A stretch of DNA of 15,720 bases from Candidatus Bathyarchaeota archaeon (GTDB lineage Archaea > Thermoproteota > Bathyarchaeia > 40CM-2-53-6 > RBG-13-38-9), in NCBI GenBank assembly GCA_023144075.1, contig JAGLGJ010000009.1, positions 1-15,720 of the forward strand. Reading direction: 5' to 3'. Every line of letters starts with the position of its first letter. Positions within the stretch are counted from its first letter, which is position 1. The position numbers were made by a program, and so were the translations under genes. Shown one piece after another: positions 1-4,461 of this stretch. Under the pieces are notes generated by a model. That model was given only the letters and a program-made list of their open reading frames with translations, did not search any database and was not told the DNA's origin.

Positions 1-371
1 AGCATATAATCTGGTTTTGCCTTCCCATCTTCAACCGTTGTCTTGTTGAAAAGTCCGTGGAAATGTATCTTTCTTGATCCATCTTCGCCTTTTGTGATGA
101 TTCCCGTTCCACCACAGAACTCGATTGGTCCAGCAAGTTTGTATGGTTCCCCGTATCCAGATCCCAATTTCAGTTTATCATTGGGGATAAGGAATTTGAA
201 TACAGCTTGTCGTAGACTTCCAATGCATTGGCATATGACGCCGTTTTCGATTTTGTAGTCATCACAGATCTTGCTTATGCCTTCGTATAGGTCAGTTCCT
301 GGTAATATGCGGCCTACTATTATTCTTCCTAATTGTGCCTCTCCGGCTGCGTAACGAACTTCTTCACTCAT
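1..371 (-). CDS. PCC/DUF296 (PPC) domain protein, 3' end outside window
   Basis: About 123 residues are visible, starting MSEEVRYAAGEAQLGRII; the C-terminus lies beyond the window edge. The order of motifs fits the PCC/DUF296 domain: a GR-x3-GRILPGTDLYEGI segment near residues 15-31, an IGSLRQAVF segment near 51-59, and an HFHG segment near 104-107 that corresponds to the conserved histidine-rich strand. In this family the domain forms trimers; it is the DNA-binding-associated domain of plant AT-hook proteins and occurs alone in many archaea and bacteria, where its role is poorly defined. The start ATG is at 371-369 with a GGTGA Shine-Dalgarno five bases upstream. An AT-rich stretch near 412-427 could hold its TATA box. 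Family assignment is fairly secure; the biological function is unknown. Confidence 0.8.
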   Translation of the reverse strand, partial: MSEEVRYAAGEAQLGRIIVGRILPGTDLYEGISKICDDYKIENGVICQCIGSLRQAVFKFLIPNDKLKLGSGYGEPYKLAGPIEFCGGTGIITKGEDGSRKIHFHGLFNKTTVEDGKAKPDYM

Positions 372-509
372 TATATTCACCTTATAGTTGCTATAGAACT
401 TGCAATCTGCCTTTTAATTATTTATCTCCAGAAATTTTAGGATAGAAAATGTTAATTCAAGCATGTTATCTTATCTAAGGACTTATCTTAGATTAATCTC
501 TCTAGTGAG

Positions 510-515
510 AAAAAA
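510..515 (-). terminator. Oligo-T terminator after tRNA-Asn
   Basis: Read on the minus strand this is a run of six T about 19 bases past the encoded CCA of tRNA-Asn. Archaeal RNA polymerase stops at T-runs, so this is a likely terminator. A 7-bp inverted repeat (ATCTAAG at 473-479, CTTAGAT at 487-493) follows it and may help. Confidence 0.4.
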
Positions 516-572
516 TTATGTGCCGAAAGGTTGTGGCGCCGCCGGAAGGATTCGAACCTTCGACCAACGGGT

Positions 573-595
573 TGCCGCATTTTTTAGAAAGAATT
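573..595 (-). other. tRNA-Asn intron C at canonical 37/38 (23 nt)
   Basis: The central helix pairs loop bases CTGT (32-35) with GCGG in the intron, using two G-U pairs. The bulges are TA|A and CA|A. The outer helix is the anticodon stem, which only exists once intron B has been removed. The intron helix is weak and AT-only (ATT with AAT). Confidence 0.85.
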
Positions 596-602
596 TAACA
601 GC

Positions 603-632
603 TTCAGCCTCAACTTTACTATCAAGTTGAGT
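603..632 (-). other. tRNA-Asn intron B, between positions 30 and 31 (30 nt)
   Basis: The central helix is CAGC (exon, last base A26 plus 27-28 region) with GCTG in the intron. The 5' bulge is GG|A, the 3' bulge is AA|G, and the intron carries a perfect 8-bp hairpin, CTCAACTT with AAGTTGAG around loop GATAGTA. Excision brings G31 next to G30 and completes the GCGGG/CCCGT anticodon stem. Confidence 0.9.
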
Positions 633-653
633 CCGCTGCTCTACCACTGAGCT

Positions 654-676
654 TGCGCCTACGAATATCTTCGTAA
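654..676 (-). other. tRNA-Asn intron A, between positions 8 and 9 (23 nt)
   Basis: The splice element is textbook. The four-pair central helix is exon C3-G4-C5-C6 with GGCG near the intron 3' end. The 5' bulge is GT|T, the 3' bulge is CA|A, and an intron hairpin TACGAA-GATA-TTCGTA sits directly on top. G1-C2 can pair with G10-C11 below it. Excision restores U8 and A9. The central helix uses the 5' acceptor strand, so it excludes normal acceptor pairing until splicing. Confidence 0.92.
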
Positions 677-799
677 ACGGCGGCACATATTGTCGGCGGC
701 TTTCAAGCATCAAAATTTAGGTGATGTATTAAAGGTATTTGGTTGCTTGAATGAATACGTTTTTAATCAGAATTCTGAGCACTTTAAAAAGAAGAAATG

Positions 800-807
800 T
801 TTTATAA
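800..807 (+). promoter_or_regulatory. TATA box for tRNA-Met
   Basis: TTTTATAA lies about 31 bases upstream of the mature tRNA-Met 5' end. Archaeal TATA boxes are centred about 26-27 bases before the start, so transcription would begin a few bases before the tRNA. Confidence 0.55.
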
Positions 808-855
808 CCTTTTAAGATTCTTGGATAGACCTATGGGCCCGTAGCTCAGTCTGGT

Positions 856-882
856 CTGGCATCAGAAGATGCTTCACAGAAA
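856..882 (+). other. tRNA-Met intron A, in the D-loop (about 27 nt)
   Basis: The central helix is exon TCTG with intron CAGA. The 5' bulge is GT|C, the 3' bulge AA|G, and above it is an intron hairpin (TG plus GCATC, loop AGAA, GATGC, two unpaired T, CA). The strict cut removes 27 nt and leaves a D-loop without A21. Cutting one base earlier at the 3' side (856-881) would restore A21, so that end is uncertain by one base. Confidence 0.8.
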
Positions 883-891
883 GAGCGGCAG

Positions 892-905
892 AACATCTTG
901 TCGAA
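892..905 (+). other. tRNA-Met intron B, between 30 and 31 (14 nt)
   Basis: Exon CGGC pairs with intron GTCG (one G-U). The bulges are AG|A and AA|G, and the intron has only a seven-base loop, so this is a bulge-helix-loop. Below the helix, D-stem bases GAG can pair with anticodon-loop bases CTC, an arrangement incompatible with the mature D-stem. Confidence 0.85.
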
Positions 906-912
906 GCTCATA

Positions 913-924
913 AGAATCTGAGTG
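913..924 (+). other. tRNA-Met intron C at canonical 37/38 (12 nt)
   Basis: Loop bases CTCA (32-35) pair perfectly with TGAG in the intron. The bulges are TA|A and TG|A, closed by a five-base loop GAATC. Removal leaves the loop CTCATAA followed by CCTGA. This is very short for an archaeal intron. Confidence 0.85.
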
Positions 925-1048
925 ACCTGATGGTCATGGGTTCAAATCCCACCGGGCCCACCAAATGATAAAAGAGTATTCATGACAAGTACGATCCCAG
1001 TAAGTTGTTCGTCGCTTATCCTAGAATTTACAGGATGGTAGATAGAAG

Positions 1049-2332
1049 GTGTGGATGTTATCACGCAGATGGATTATATTTCTTACAGCATCGATGCTTT
1101 ACTTTGTAGGCTATTTTCATCGAGTTTCGATTACAGTAATCGTTGAAGATTTAATGAAAGAATTCTCTGCAAGTGCAACGTCTCTAGGAATTTTCTCGTC
1201 TTTTTATTTTTATCCATATGCTTTAATGCAAATTCCTGCTGGTTTATTGATCGATAAATTAGGATCTAGAAAAACTCTAACAATATTCTGTTTAGTGGCT
1301 TCGATTGGTACTTTGATATTTTCTCTTTCTCCAAGTTTATCTTATGCAACTTTCAGTAGATTAATAATAGGATTCGGTGTTTCCGTAGGTTTTCTTGGTA
1401 CTGCGAAGCTTATAGCATCCTGGTTCAATGCACGGAGTTTTGCAAGTCTTATTGGGATTTTAGTTGCAATGGGTAATGTTGGAGCCCTTTTAGCTTCAGC
1501 TCCCCTTGCGTTAATGGTCATAGAATTAGGATGGAGATTATCTTTCTTCTCAATAGCATTCGCAACTTTTGCATTTGCGGGTCTCATTTGGCTTATTGTT
1601 AAAGATACTCCAATGGTAAAAGAAAATAATTCAAATGAGCTGAATTCGGATTCATCATATGAAGATCGAAAAGACAGGAACATGTTTTCAGGAGTAATGC
1701 AGTCAATTAAGACGAAAGACTTCTGGCTTATTGCTTTTCCTCCACTTTTCTTTTTCGGCTCATTTATCAGTTTGCAAGGTCTCTGGGGTGTACCCTTTGT
1801 CATGCAGATATTTGCTCTGAGCAAGGTTGAAGCAAGCATCATTGTCATGATGATGTCCATTGGGTTCTCTATTGGAGCACTATTCTGGGGAATAGTATCA
1901 GATAGATTGCCTGTCTCAAGGAAGAATATCTATCTATTTGGTTTAATTCTCTATGTTTCTACATGGTTATGCCTAACGCTGTTTAGATATGTTCCAATAA
2001 GTCCATGGTTACATGCCTTGTTTTTCTTTCTAGGATTTTTCTTCGGCGCAATTCCGATCAGTGTTGCAATGGTAAGATCACTCTTCCCTTTGAAAATAAT
2101 GGGCGCGGCAACAGGTGCTGCAAATGCATTGCCGTTCGTAGGGGGGGCTTTGTACCCGCTGTTATTCGGTTATATTCTCGATGTATTCGGATTGGAGAGG
2201 ATAGATGAAGGCGTAAGGGTATACTCTTCGGCATCATACGAACTTGGTTTCATGGTTTGTTTATTCTCATTGATCTTTGCGACTGGGATGATTTTTTTCA
2301 TAAAAAATAAAAAAACTCTATACAATAGTTGA
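1049..2332 (+). CDS. Major facilitator superfamily transporter
   Basis: A 427-residue, very hydrophobic protein of the size expected for 12 membrane helices. The loop after helix 2 carries MFS motif A (G65-LLI-D69-KLGS-R74). A repeat-like copy, GIVSDRLPVSRKN, lies near residues 281-293 at the start of the second half. A hydrophilic, charged stretch near 192-212 (KENNSNELNSD region) fits the central cytoplasmic loop between the two six-helix bundles. The N-terminus (HRVSITVIVEDLMKEF) resembles organic-anion/phosphate-ester importers of the ACS/OPA type, but the substrate cannot be read from the sequence. The start is GTG at 1049 or ATG two codons on (1055); an AAGGTG element at 1046-1051 is too close to settle it. 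It stands alone, 85 bases after tRNA-Met, and could be read through from it. Confidence 0.88.
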   Translation: MWMLSRRWIIFLTASMLYFVGYFHRVSITVIVEDLMKEFSASATSLGIFSSFYFYPYALMQIPAGLLIDKLGSRKTLTIFCLVASIGTLIFSLSPSLSYATFSRLIIGFGVSVGFLGTAKLIASWFNARSFASLIGILVAMGNVGALLASAPLALMVIELGWRLSFFSIAFATFAFAGLIWLIVKDTPMVKENNSNELNSDSSYEDRKDRNMFSGVMQSIKTKDFWLIAFPPLFFFGSFISLQGLWGVPFVMQIFALSKVEASIIVMMMSIGFSIGALFWGIVSDRLPVSRKNIYLFGLILYVSTWLCLTLFRYVPISPWLHALFFFLGFFFGAIPISVAMVRSLFPLKIMGAATGAANALPFVGGALYPLLFGYILDVFGLERIDEGVRVYSSASYELGFMVCLFSLIFATGMIFFIKNKKTLYNS

Positions 2333-2435
2333 ATCGTAATTTTATAAAGTATTTGAGATAGAGCTCTTACCAAGTATACTTGGAAAGCGAATCTAAATTT
2401 ATATTCTGGTGATGTATGACTTATTCTAATCGGTT

Positions 2436-2440
2436 GAGGT
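2436..2440 (+). promoter_or_regulatory. Shine-Dalgarno GAGGT fixing the L38e start
   Basis: GAGGT lies eight bases before ATG 2449. An upstream in-frame ATG at 2416 would add 11 residues not found in L38e and has its GGTGA only two bases away, so 2449 is preferred. Confidence 0.7.
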
Positions 2441-2448
2441 TAATTTTC

Positions 2449-2643
2449 ATGCCTACAGAAATAACTGATGAAGAAGCTTTCATGAAAATGTCAGAATCAG
2501 CTATTGAATGTCGTGTGAGAAGATCAGGTGAATCTGTAAAACTGAAACTAAGGACCCCAAAAAAGCTCTATACAATGAAAGTAGTTGGCGCTAGAGCCGA
2601 AGAAATCATAAAAAGATTAGCTTGTGAGATCGTAGAGGTATAG
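2449..2643 (+). CDS. rpl38e: 50S ribosomal protein L38e
   Basis: A 64-residue protein that matches eL38 in length and pattern: an MPTEITDEEAF start, the A-x-ECRVRR segment near residues 17-24, the core VKLKLRTPKKLYTMKV near 29-44, and an acidic-hydrophobic EIVEV ending. eL38 is a small protein of the large ribosomal subunit, present in eukaryotes and in many Thermoproteota-side archaea and generally absent from euryarchaea, so it is a useful lineage hint. It has its own AT-rich promoter stretch (AAATTTATA near 2395-2403) and ends eight bases before the stop of the convergent SAMP-like gene. Confidence 0.88.
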   Translation: MPTEITDEEAFMKMSESAIECRVRRSGESVKLKLRTPKKLYTMKVVGARAEEIIKRLACEIVEV

Positions 2644-2651
2644 TAAGAATT

Positions 2652-2939
2652 CTACCCTCCCTGGGCAGTAGGTATGAGTGTTAAGGTATCCCCATCTAAA
2701 AGATCTGTATTAAGCCCCTCAAGAAGGGCTATCTCAACTTCATTTATCAATATGATCATGTTAGGCCTTGAATTCGCGATAATATTCTTACCCAAGATCG
2801 ATTTCATACGATTTGAATTTACAGCTAAACTCTCCAATAATTCGCCGACATTTATTGGTTCGGAAGATTCGATTTCTTGTTGCTCTTTCCCTGCAGCCCA
2901 CTTCAGGGTGCCCAAGAGTTTGATCTTGATTTTGCTCAA
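2652..2939 (-). CDS. MoaD/ThiS/Urm1-family beta-grasp protein (SAMP-like)
   Basis: A 95-residue protein with the ubiquitin-like MoaD/ThiS pattern: strand KIKIKLLGTLKWAAG at the N-terminus, a helix region VGELLESLA near 31-39, the IILINEVE strand near 62-69, and a C-terminal DGDTLTLIPTAQGG. The terminal Gly-Gly is exposed at the C-terminus, as needed for adenylation by an E1/MoeB-like enzyme. The protein may be a sulfur carrier (molybdopterin or tRNA thiolation) or a protein modifier (SAMP/Urm1). No E1 or MoaE gene is in the window, so its role is undecided. The start is TTG (2939-2937); an in-frame TAG lies four codons upstream and there is no ATG or GTG between. Shorter internal starts would lose the first beta strand. 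Confidence 0.82.
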   Translation of the reverse strand: MSKIKIKLLGTLKWAAGKEQQEIESSEPINVGELLESLAVNSNRMKSILGKNIIANSRPNMIILINEVEIALLEGLNTDLLDGDTLTLIPTAQGG

Positions 2940-3163
2940 TATAGTGCCCTACATGGTAACTTCTTGAATCAATTATGAGGCCATATCTACACTGTGACTT
3001 ATTTTGAATATGGAGCACATACTAATTAGATTTCTCTAGATGAAATTGGAAAAGAAAAAATAGGGAATTTTCTGGAGGTTAGCGAGCGTTATCCTAGTTG
3101 CTCTGTAATAATCTCCAGTTGTATTTTATGAACTATTTAAAGAATTCATGGACAATCGATAGT
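2940..3163. other. Intergenic stretch with Alba 3' hairpin
   Basis: No convincing coding region. Open frames that enter it are shadows of the SAMP-like gene. On the minus strand it holds a stem-loop and a T-run downstream of Alba (3050-3118). The SAMP-like promoter presumably lies in 2950-3040, but no clear TATA box stands out. Confidence 0.5.
3050..3118 (-). terminator. Stem-loop plus T-run downstream of Alba
   Basis: On the minus strand CTGGAGATT (3118-3110) pairs with AACCTCCAG (3080-3072) with one A-C mismatch. An inner GAGC/GCTC stem lies between them. T-runs follow at 3060-3050. The T-run fits archaeal termination. The long stem might instead be a 3'-UTR element or a small RNA. Confidence 0.45.
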
Positions 3164-3448
3164 TTAACTGCTTTTAGAGAGAATAATCTCCATTGTCGAG
3201 ACTGCCCTCGTACCGCCCTCTTCCATGGTTATTTCTTCGGTGTCAATATTTACCTTCTCGACTTTTAGACTCTCCATGAATCTTCGCCGCGTTATCTCAG
3301 CGACATCGACAGCGGTTGTTATGGCTTGCCCTCGAGCTTTGAGAGTGATTTCCTTTGTATCTCCGCTCCCAAAGAGGGTAATTACGGCCAAAACATAGTT
3401 CATAACTGGCTTTCGTCCTATGAATACTGTATTAGGTTCCTTTGACAT
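3164..3448 (-). CDS. albA: Chromatin protein Alba
   Basis: A 94-residue protein with the full Alba pattern: NTVFIGRKPVMNYVLAV near residues 6-22, containing the lysine of the GRKP motif that contacts nucleic acid; a KARGQAITTAVDVAE helix near 42-56; and a C-terminal beta hairpin with EEGGTRAVSTMEIIL. Alba is an abundant dimeric DNA- and RNA-binding protein of archaeal nucleoids and also a partner of ribonucleoproteins. Start ATG 3448-3446 has a GGAG about 11 bases upstream. It has its own TATA element 60 bases upstream, so it can be transcribed separately from the S17e gene that precedes it on the same strand. Codons are richer in C and G at third positions than in most genes here, as in the S17e gene, consistent with high expression. 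Confidence 0.95.
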   Translation of the reverse strand: MSKEPNTVFIGRKPVMNYVLAVITLFGSGDTKEITLKARGQAITTAVDVAEITRRRFMESLKVEKVNIDTEEITMEEGGTRAVSTMEIILSKSS

Positions 3449-3505
3449 TCTATTGTATTCTCCTTCACTGAATTTTTGGTAAAAACCCTATGTCCTATAC
3501 TCGAT

Positions 3506-3513
3506 ATTTAAAC
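3506..3513 (-). promoter_or_regulatory. TATA box of alba
   Basis: TTTAAATA on the minus strand preceded by purine-rich AAAAGTG, which fits a BRE. It is 58 bases before the Alba ATG, so a leader of about 30 bases with a Shine-Dalgarno is expected. Confidence 0.6.
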
Positions 3514-3557
3514 ACTTTTCCAAATATGCACGTTTTTTAACTCACACGCGAGCCTTT

Positions 3558-3797
3558 TTACTCTCGTGGAGGTGCAACAGTGACTGGGGCCATCATGTGC
3601 TGTTTCCGATGTTCCTTAACGCGTTTAAGCCCTGTCAAGTACCCAGCAATCTTGTTTCGCATTTTTTTAGTTCTTGTGTCGAGATATTGGTCAACTATTT
3701 GTTTGTTCTTCTCGAAGTCTGTCGCTATCTCATCGTTGTGTAGCTGCATGAGTTCCTCTGCAGTCTTCTTAATGATGTATGATCTAACTTTACCCAA
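3558..3797 (-). CDS. rps17e: 30S ribosomal protein S17e
   Basis: A 79-residue protein matching eS17: N-terminal GKVRSYIIKKTAEEL, central DFEKNKQIVDQYL near residues 27-39, and the diagnostic KMRNKIAGYLTGLKRV near 45-60. eS17 belongs to the small-subunit head and is archaeal/eukaryotic only. The tail after residue 62 is short, basic and proline-containing, with no recognised domain. The start codon is TTG (3797-3795); the codon directly before it is TAA, so no longer form exists, and MGKVR is the usual N-terminus. A weak purine-rich GGATGAGA lies just upstream. It is followed by alba on the same strand after 109 bases. Confidence 0.92.
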   Translation of the reverse strand: MGKVRSYIIKKTAEELMQLHNDEIATDFEKNKQIVDQYLDTRTKKMRNKIAGYLTGLKRVKEHRKQHMMAPVTVAPPRE

Positions 3798-4007
3798 TTA
3801 TTCTCATCCAGTCTAATTCGATATTCGCATAAGAACACATATCAATGCTAAAAACATTTAGGGTCGCCATAATACTAAGAATTTCGAGTTTTTCTAGTCT
3901 TAAGGTCATAGTTGAACGCTAGATTTTAAGTCCATAGAAGAGTTGTGTCGTTTCTTAGAAAATTCTTAAATATTAAGCGAATTCTTGGAAATTAATAGGG
4001 AACTATA

Positions 4008-4229
4008 TTGATAGAAAATGAACTTTCTACAGCCGCCATACATAGGCTCATAGAAAAAGCTGGCGCAGCAAGGGTTGGTGATGGAGCCGTAGAAGCATTA
4101 AGAGAAATCTTAGAAAACATTGCCATACAAATAAGCAAGGATGCAATTGATTTCACTACTCATGCACGAAGGAGAACAGTAAGAGGCGAAGATATTAAGC
4201 TCGCAGCAAAAAGATTTCACCAAAGCTAA
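4008..4229 (+). CDS. Archaeal histone (HMf/HMt type)
   Basis: A 73-residue single histone fold with almost no tails. Helix 1 is TAAIHRLIEKAG, loop 1 is ARVGDGAVEAL, helix 2 runs through LREILENIAIQISKDAIDFTTHA, and loop 2/helix 3 is RRRTVRGEDIKLAAKRF. The RT pair in loop 2 and the R in loop 1 match DNA-contacting residues of HMf histones. Such histones dimerise and wrap DNA in hypernucleosomes. The start is TTG; an in-frame TAG lies four codons upstream, so it is the only conventional start. A CTTAAATATTAA element near 3966-3977 is a plausible TATA box, giving a leader of only about ten bases. Histone and Alba in one neighbourhood show that both chromatin systems coexist. Confidence 0.95.
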   Translation: MIENELSTAAIHRLIEKAGAARVGDGAVEALREILENIAIQISKDAIDFTTHARRRTVRGEDIKLAAKRFHQS

Positions 4230-4278
4230 GCTAGCTAGATAGAGTACACGGTGAAAATTAAGCAAATTATCTTTGGCG

Positions 4279-4286
4279 TAAATATT
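4279..4286 (+). promoter_or_regulatory. TATA box for tRNA-Glu and possibly the genes after it
   Basis: TAAATATT is centred about 33 bases before the tRNA-Glu 5' end, giving a start a few bases upstream of the tRNA. No other promoter is obvious before the adenylate kinase gene. Confidence 0.5.
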
Positions 4287-4338
4287 TTCTAAGACTCGCC
4301 ATTGTTAATTGCTGTGCTCCGGTAGTATAGTCCGGTCA

Positions 4339-4349
4339 AGCTAGCCGAA
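4339..4349 (+). other. tRNA-Glu D-loop intron just before A21 (11 nt)
   Basis: Exon CGGT pairs with intron GCCG (one T-G pair). The bulges are CA|A and AA|A, closed by a four-base loop GCTA. The cut is otherwise ambiguous because AAG is repeated at both ends; the helix picks this register and keeps A21-GTAT intact. At 11 nt it is near the lower size limit known for archaeal introns. Confidence 0.85.
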
Positions 4350-4387
4350 AGTATGACGGCCTCTCGAGTCGCCGACGCGGGTTCAAA

Positions 4388-4411
4388 AGCGGTTATTGGT
4401 ACTGCTGAAAA
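4388..4411 (+). other. tRNA-Glu T-loop intron, 59/60 (24 nt)
   Basis: T-loop bases TTCA (54-57) pair with TGAA in the intron. The bulges are AA|A and AA|T. An intron hairpin GCGGT-TATTGGT-ACTGC lies above, and the five-pair T-stem forms the outer helix. This complete bulge-helix-bulge is fully compatible with tRNA folding. Confidence 0.93.
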
Positions 4412-4461
4412 TCCCGCCCGGAGCACCAAGAACAGTTGAGGGGATTAGATTAAGAACATCA

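Larger units (their letters stand above)
534..684 (-). tRNA. trnN: tRNA-Asn(GTT) with three introns, CCA encoded
   Basis: The acceptor stem is GCCGCCG (684-678) with CGGCGGC (544-538), then discriminator G537 and an encoded CCA (536-534). The D-arm is GCTC-AGTGGTA-GAGC. The T-arm is GAAGG-TTCGAAT-CCTTC. After removal of three introns (676-654, 632-603, 595-573) the mature molecule is 72 nt plus CCA. Its anticodon arm is GCGGG-CTGTTAA-CCCGT with anticodon GTT at 599-597. The acceptor sequence, G73 and GTT are those expected of archaeal tRNA-Asn. Each junction can be folded into a bulge-helix-bulge element. A possible TATA element (CTAAATTTTG) lies at 720-711, about 31 bases upstream. A 65-codon open frame across this locus is fortuitous. 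Confidence 0.95.
835..963 (+). tRNA. trnM: tRNA-Met(CAT), probably elongator, with three introns, CCA encoded
   Basis: The acceptor stem is GGGCCCG (835-841) with CGGGCCC (953-959), then A960 and encoded CCA. The D-stem is GCTC/GAGC and the T-loop TTCAAAT. Removing introns at about 856-882, 892-905 and 913-924 gives an anticodon arm of G-CAGG, loop CTCATAA and CCTGA, with anticodon CAT at 909-911. The stem lacks the three G-C pairs of an initiator, so elongator Met is most likely. A lysidine/agmatidine-type Ile2 (CAU) tRNA is the alternative. Two positions stay unpaired in the mature form: G27-A43 and A49-C65. Introns at 30/31 and 37/38 match those in tRNA-Asn. Confidence 0.9.
4316..4428 (+). 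tRNA. trnE: tRNA-Glu(CTC) with D-loop and T-loop introns, CCA encoded
   Basis: The acceptor stem is GCTCCGG (4316-4322) with CCGGAGC (4418-4424), then A4425 and encoded CCA. The anticodon loop CTCTCGA is uninterrupted, with anticodon CTC at 4363-4365. The D-arm is split by an 11-nt intron (4339-4349). The T-arm GCGGG-TTCAAAT-CCCGC is split by a 24-nt intron (4388-4411) between positions 59 and 60. Spliced length is 75 nt plus CCA. Stem position 27-43 is an A-C mismatch. The downstream adenylate kinase frame runs back into this gene, but its true start is 33 bases after the CCA. Confidence 0.95.

Noticed and set aside
473..493. A 7-bp inverted repeat ATCTAAG/CTTAGAT as a regulatory operator.
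   Set aside because: It is short and AT-rich, lies downstream of the tRNA-Asn T-run, and occurs once; chance or a weak terminator stem is enough.
597..599. Reading the tRNA-Asn locus as tRNA-Leu(CAA), from GCGGACTCAA in the unspliced precursor.
   Set aside because: That triplet is the start of intron B; splice helices, G73 and the missing long variable arm all point to Asn with anticodon GTT at 599-597.
516..713. A 65-codon open frame on the minus strand.
   Set aside because: It runs through the intron-containing tRNA-Asn gene; the tRNA explains the sequence fully.
1342..1860. A 172-codon antisense open frame inside the MFS gene.
   Set aside because: The forward frame encodes a clear 12-helix transporter; the antisense product has no recognisable domain.
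2788..3018. A 76-codon minus-strand frame upstream of and overlapping the SAMP-like gene.
   Set aside because: It overlaps the conserved beta-grasp frame and its product has no recognisable features.
4396..4461. N-terminal 22-residue extension of the adenylate kinase.
   Set aside because: It is encoded by the tRNA-Glu intron and acceptor end; the family N-terminus begins at the ATG just before the P-loop.
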